Shown here: positions 59,725 through 64,000 of the stretch, piece by piece
Numbering within the stretch: the first letter of the stretch is position 1
Layout: every line of letters starts with the position of its first letter
Source of the DNA: an uncultured Pelagibacteraceae bacterium
Lineage (GTDB): Bacteria; Pseudomonadota; Alphaproteobacteria; Pelagibacterales; Pelagibacteraceae
NCBI GenBank assembly: GCA_902560625.1
Contig: CACEMD010000001.1
Span: 124,001-188,000 of the forward strand
Length of the DNA: 64,000 bases
Direction of reading: 5' to 3'
The notes under the pieces: generated by a model
The model's database searches: none
What the model saw: only the letters and a program-made list of their open reading frames with translations
Told to the model about the DNA's origin: nothing
Program-made: the position numbers and the translations under genes

Positions 59725-60137
59725 ATATAAATTTTATCAGCTAAACCGTAACATAAAATAGCACTAAGTATTGTAAATACTAAAGGTGCGATAACACCCT
59801 CGTTAGAGTCAGTTTTCATTCCAGTTTTATCTATTTTAATAGAATAAGTATTTACAAGAAATATACAAAGGTTTTGTATGAATACTAGATTGAAAAACCC
59901 CCAAGTACCTTCAACACCATTAGGTCTTACAAGCATTATATAAATTGCCATTAATACTGCACCAAGGAATAGAGCTCCAGCCATTCTCATGATGGTAGAG
60001 GCGGTTTCATCAATTTGAAACCTTTCTCTAAATTTTTTTGTTCCTACGATTAATTGAAAAGCATAAACACCAGTTCCAATAAAGTGAACTAAAAATATTA
60101 TTAAATAAAAAATTCCATTAAATTTTTCAATCATCAA
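59721..60137 (-). CDS. Membrane protein, unknown function
   Basis: 138-aa four-TM type ORF. Confidence 0.65.
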   Translation of the reverse strand: MMIEKFNGIFYLIIFLVHFIGTGVYAFQLIVGTKKFRERFQIDETASTIMRMAGALFLGAVLMAIYIMLVRPNGVEGTWGFFNLVFIQNLCIFLVNTYSIKIDKTGMKTDSNEGVIAPLVFTILSAILCYGLADKIYI

Positions 60138-60143
60138 AAAACT

Positions 60144-61226
60144 TTACAAGATTCTTTTATAATCTTCAATAATCTTATTCCAATGAAACCTTTGTGAATT
60201 TTCTTTGGCGGTTTTACCGAGCTCTTTATACTTGTCATTTTGCAAAAGTTGATTAATTGACGCATAAATACTTTCAAGATTATTTCCATCACATATAAGT
60301 CCTGTTTTTTCATGGATTATTGCATCTGATGCTCCACCGTCTTTACCACCAATAGATGGAATTCCATATTGTGCAGCTTCAACAAATGCTATTCCAAATC
60401 CTTCTACTGAATTTTTATGTATAACTGATGGCATTATAAAAATATTAGATTTAGCCACTAATGCATTTTTTAGGTCATTTGAAATATTTTTTAAAAACAA
60501 CACATGCTTATTTAACTTTAATTCTTTAACTAATCTTTTTAGATTTTCCTCCTCTTCACCATATCCGATACAAATATAAATAATATCAGGATAAATTTCC
60601 TTGAGATTTCTAAGAGCCATTATCACTTTCTCATGATTTTTTCGTTTATCAAACCTTGATACAGTAATTAATCTCTTGGATTTATGTTTTAATAATTTTT
60701 CAGCTTCATCAAAATACTTATTCGGTATTTTGCTTATTGGATCTACTCCAGGATTAATAACTATTATTTTATCTTCTTTAACACCAAGATTAGTAGCTAA
60801 TTTTTTTGTAAATCTTGAATTTGATATAACAAAATCAACATTGTTTAAAACTTTAAGTACTCTTTTATTCATTATTGAGCTTATGGGATGATTAATTTCT
60901 TTAGAATGAATTAAACAGATTTTTTTTTTTTCTGATTTAATTAATTCTAAACTTTTCCAATGATCTCCGATAATACAACTAATATTTTTATTTTCTTTTA
61001 TGTATTCATTCACTAAATACGATTTTCTATATTTTCTAATTATTTTTGGTCCATCTATTCTTTGTATTGTAAAGTTAACCTTTTCATCAAAATCAATATG
61101 TTTTTCGTGGTACTCAGCAAAAACTTTAACAATGTCTAATGTTGCTAATGATTTAGTTAAACCCCACATTAGATTCTGCATGCCACCTATCTCAGGAGGA
61201 AATGATCTTGTAATTACTAAATACAT
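60144..61226 (-). CDS. Glycosyltransferase family 4 protein
   Basis: RSFPPEIGGMQNLMWGL; LITVSRFDKRKNHEKVIMAL; EGFGIAFVEAAQYGIPSIGGKDGG. Confidence 0.9.
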   Translation of the reverse strand: MYLVITRSFPPEIGGMQNLMWGLTKSLATLDIVKVFAEYHEKHIDFDEKVNFTIQRIDGPKIIRKYRKSYLVNEYIKENKNISCIIGDHWKSLELIKSEKKKICLIHSKEINHPISSIMNKRVLKVLNNVDFVISNSRFTKKLATNLGVKEDKIIVINPGVDPISKIPNKYFDEAEKLLKHKSKRLITVSRFDKRKNHEKVIMALRNLKEIYPDIIYICIGYGEEEENLKRLVKELKLNKHVLFLKNISNDLKNALVAKSNIFIMPSVIHKNSVEGFGIAFVEAAQYGIPSIGGKDGGASDAIIHEKTGLICDGNNLESIYASINQLLQNDKYKELGKTAKENSQRFHWNKIIEDYKRIL

Positions 61227-61783
61227 TAGTTTTCAATCCATTTAATATTACAACCCATGCTTGGAATTTGATCTTTTGGACCCATTCCAGATTTAGAAAT
61301 TTCTAACATAGCTTTCATTAAATCACTTTCACCATTTTTAATCGGGTTTAAATCTTTTAATTCTCTAATTCTACCTCGATATTGAAGTTCGAGATTACCA
61401 TTATACCCAAAAAAATCTGGAGTGCACACAGCACCAAATCTTTTTGCAATTTCTTGTGTTTCATCATGTAGATATGGAAAAGTGAATTCATTTTCATTTG
61501 AAAATTTGATCATTTTTTCAAATGAGTCCTCTGGATAGTTAATTACATCATTAGAACAAATTGCAACGGAATTAACACCTTTTTTTTTTAAATTATTGCA
61601 ATCTTCAACAATATTTTTGATAACTGCTTTTACATAAGGACAATGATTACAAATGAACATGATTATTGTTCCATTTTCGCCCTTAACATCGTCTAAACTT
61701 AAAATTTTGTTATCAGTTGATTTAAGTTTAAAATTTTCAGCTTTTTTACCAAAATCGCATATTGGTGTTTTTGTAAGTGACAT
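61226..61783 (-). CDS. Thioredoxin/AhpC-TSA family protein
   Basis: NFKLKSTDNKILSLDDVKGENGTIIMFICNHCPYVKAVI. Confidence 0.87.
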   Translation of the reverse strand: MSLTKTPICDFGKKAENFKLKSTDNKILSLDDVKGENGTIIMFICNHCPYVKAVIKNIVEDCNNLKKKGVNSVAICSNDVINYPEDSFEKMIKFSNENEFTFPYLHDETQEIAKRFGAVCTPDFFGYNGNLELQYRGRIRELKDLNPIKNGESDLMKAMLEISKSGMGPKDQIPSMGCNIKWIEN

Positions 61784-61803
61784 GTTAAAACAATATATAA
61801 ATT

Positions 61804-62316
61804 ATGTTTTATGATTTAAAAGATAAAAAACCAAAAAACTCTGGCGAAAATTGGGTAGCTCCAAACGCAGTTATTATTGGAGACGTAACATTAGAAAAAA
61901 ATACAAGTATTTGGTTTAATGCTACACTTAGAGGAGATATAGAGAATATTCATATTGGAGAAGGTTCAAATGTTCAGGATAGTAGTGTTTTACATACTGA
62001 TCCTGGTTGTCCTTTGAAAGTTGGAAAAAATGTAACAGTTGGACACATGGTTATGTTACATGGTTGCACAATAGGTGATAATAGTTTGATTGGAATTGGC
62101 GCAGTGATTCTCAATAACGCCAAAATAGGAAAAAATTGTATAGTAGGAGCAAAAGCCCTGGTTACTGAAAATAAAGTAATACCTGACAATTCTTTAGTGA
62201 TAGGTTCACCCGGAAAAATTGTTAGAGAAATTACTGAAGATGAAAAAAAAGCTATAATTGAAAACACTAAACGTTACCAAGATAATTGGAAAAAATACTC
62301 ACAATCAGTATACTAA
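61804..62316 (+). CDS. Gamma carbonic anhydrase family protein (hexapeptide repeat)
   Basis: PNAVIIGDVTLEKNTSIWFNATLRGDIENIHIGEGSNVQDSSVLHTDPG...GHMVMLHGCTIG. Confidence 0.92.
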   Translation: MFYDLKDKKPKNSGENWVAPNAVIIGDVTLEKNTSIWFNATLRGDIENIHIGEGSNVQDSSVLHTDPGCPLKVGKNVTVGHMVMLHGCTIGDNSLIGIGAVILNNAKIGKNCIVGAKALVTENKVIPDNSLVIGSPGKIVREITEDEKKAIIENTKRYQDNWKKYSQSVY

Positions 62317-62319
62317 AAA

Positions 62320-62913
62320 ATGAAAAAAATATTTATTATTGTAACTACAATTTTACTCTTAACAAATGTATCTATAGCTAATGAAAGATTTATCCCTTTA
62401 GAATTGTTCACAGGTGGCGATATTAGAAACGATCAAGAAATTAGATATACTCCTGCAGATACAATTTTTGGTGAAAAACGCAGAAAGAAAATTGTAGGCC
62501 CAATAGACTGGAAATATCCAGGTACTGATGAAATTATTAAAGTTTATAAGAGAACACAAAAAAATAAATCTGGAAAAGTAAAAAAAACACAATTATTTAC
62601 GGTTACAAATGATGGTCAGTGTATGGGAAGAGTTTATGACCAAAGAAAATCAGGAACTAAATATATTAAAAATGGATGTAAATTTCCTTTAGGTTTATGG
62701 AAAAAAGGCGAAACTAGAACCTTCTCGGTTACAGATCGTGGTTCAAGAACTGTAGAATTGAAAATATTGAAGTTAGGAAAAAAACCAACAAGTTGTGTTA
62801 AATATAACTGGAAATTATTTAATACGAGTGGAAAAAAATTAGCAGACAATGATTATAAGTTTTGTAAAAAAAGAGCTATGACCAGTTTATTAATCAGAAA
62901 AATTAAAGATTAA
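62320..62913 (+). CDS. Secreted hypothetical protein
   Basis: Signal peptide (FIIVTTILLLTNVSIANE); no recognised domain. Confidence 0.6.
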   Translation: MKKIFIIVTTILLLTNVSIANERFIPLELFTGGDIRNDQEIRYTPADTIFGEKRRKKIVGPIDWKYPGTDEIIKVYKRTQKNKSGKVKKTQLFTVTNDGQCMGRVYDQRKSGTKYIKNGCKFPLGLWKKGETRTFSVTDRGSRTVELKILKLGKKPTSCVKYNWKLFNTSGKKLADNDYKFCKKRAMTSLLIRKIKD

Positions 62914-63509
62914 GGAACTAACCAAGAATTTTTATTAGCTTCCAAATCAAACTTTGCTCTTCGATGTCCTTTAGCTGCAAGATATAGCCATTCTATAGAT
63001 TTAATTTTACATTTAATAACAGTAAAATTTTTATAACCCTCTTCGCTTTGTTCCATTGTATAATCAAAATCTTCTAGTTTAGATATCATCCCAGATGTTG
63101 GATTTTCAGATATAGTCCCAGGAGGACTATCAGTTAAATAACATCTTCTACTTATATGTTGAGTTTTTTTCCATGAATCTTCTGTTATTGAATTTTGATT
63201 GTTAACCTGACACTCAACCTTAACTCTTAATTGTATCTTTTCATCTTTATCATAAAAAAGTAATGATGCTTTGTTATTTTTGTTAATTATATCTACCTTT
63301 GGAGATCTTAAATCAGTATGAAATTGTAATAGATTATTCTCTCTATCTGACTTGCGTAAAACAATTATTCTGCCATCAATTTCATTTTGATGAGCACAAA
63401 TAAAAACCGGAATTCTAAATGGTGAAGCTCTATTAGTCACAGCATCATCTAGCATAGACCAATACTTATTTTGAATTTCTATTAAATCCTCATAGTATGC
63501 TGGTTGCAT
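62910..63509 (-). CDS. Pyridoxamine 5'-phosphate oxidase-like FMN-binding protein
   Basis: SPFRIPVFICAHQNEIDGRIIVLRKSDRENNLLQFHTDLRSPKVDIINKNNKASLLFYDK. Confidence 0.82.
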   Translation of the reverse strand: MQPAYYEDLIEIQNKYWSMLDDAVTNRASPFRIPVFICAHQNEIDGRIIVLRKSDRENNLLQFHTDLRSPKVDIINKNNKASLLFYDKDEKIQLRVKVECQVNNQNSITEDSWKKTQHISRRCYLTDSPPGTISENPTSGMISKLEDFDYTMEQSEEGYKNFTVIKCKIKSIEWLYLAAKGHRRAKFDLEANKNSWLVP

Positions 63510-63512
63510 CCA

Positions 63513-64000
63513 TTACTTTCTAAATCTTTTAATTAAGCTAGATGTATCCCATCTATTTCCACCCATGCCTTGAACTTCTCCATAAAATTTATCTACAAGT
63601 TCAGTAACAGGTAATAATGAGCCATTATTTTTAGCCTCTTCCATTGCAATTTTTAAATCTTTTCTCATCCAATCTACTGCAAATCCGAAATCAAATTTAT
63701 CATCAATCATTGTTTTATATCTGTTTTCCATTTGCCAAGATTGAGCTGCACCTTTTGAAATAACCTCAATTACATCTTCCATTTTCAATCCTGCTTTCAT
63801 TCCAAAGTTAATTCCCTCAGATAATCCTTGTACTAATCCTGCAATGCAAATTTGATTGACCATCTTTGCTAATTGACCACTACCTGTTGGGCCTAACAAT
63901 TTCATTTTTTTGCTATAACAATCAATTTTATCTTTAGCTTTTTCAAAGTCTGTTTGATCTCCACCAATCATTACTGTTAGCGCCCCATTTTCTGCACCTG
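63513..64000 (-). CDS. 3-hydroxyisobutyrate dehydrogenase-family NAD-binding protein, C-terminal part (truncated by window end)
   Basis: Open to window end (...GAENGALTVMIGGDQ); KLLGPTGSGQLAKMVNQICIAGLVQGLSEGINFGMKAGL. Confidence 0.88.
   Translation of the reverse strand, partial: GAENGALTVMIGGDQTDFEKAKDKIDCYSKKMKLLGPTGSGQLAKMVNQICIAGLVQGLSEGINFGMKAGLKMEDVIEVISKGAAQSWQMENRYKTMIDDKFDFGFAVDWMRKDLKIAMEEAKNNGSLLPVTELVDKFYGEVQGMGGNRWDTSSLIKRFRK

Noticed and set aside
1-64000. CRISPR array, transposon, prophage or toxin-antitoxin system
   Set aside because: No regularly spaced repeats, transposase, integrase, phage structural genes or recognisable TA pair seen; the only long direct repeat noticed is the tRNA pair

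Overview
The window looks like a chromosomal segment from an AT-rich, streamlined marine alphaproteobacterium. Gene content, very short intergenic spacers and protein style fit SAR11 / Candidatus Pelagibacter; this is inferred from the sequence alone and no search was run. It is mostly densely packed single-copy metabolic genes. Main blocks: (1) a GcvT-type FAD oxidoreductase followed by etfB-etfA and ETF:quinone oxidoreductase; (2) an iron(III) ABC transporter behind two overlapping Fur-box palindromes, with a tiny Cys-rich ORF and a strong hairpin inside the operon; (3) a TPP riboswitch ahead of a sodium:solute symporter (thiV-like); (4) rseP, hup and amtB; (5) pabB-pabA-pabC; (6) a roughly 9 kb organosulfonate/sulfite block: aprM-aprB-aprA, an unknown ORF, a 49-aa membrane ORF, TauE, YeiH, SuyB-SuyA, Xsc; (7) a surface-glycan block containing an 848-aa three-domain protein (epimerase + cupin + C-methyltransferase), a GT43-like glycosyltransferase, rfbA/rfbB, and a sulfotransferase-like gene bracketed by two near-identical tRNA(CAT) genes; (8) an MTA recycling/polyamine block: mtnP, mtnA, class II aldolase, SpeD-SpeE fusion, amino-acid ABC transporter. 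No CRISPR array, transposase, integrase or prophage was seen. The strongest leads are the tRNA-flanked sulfotransferase cassette, the trifunctional sugar enzyme, the sulfonate-to-sulfite module with its unknown small genes, the Cys-rich ORF in the Fur-controlled operon, and the GC-rich perfect inverted repeat after amtB.
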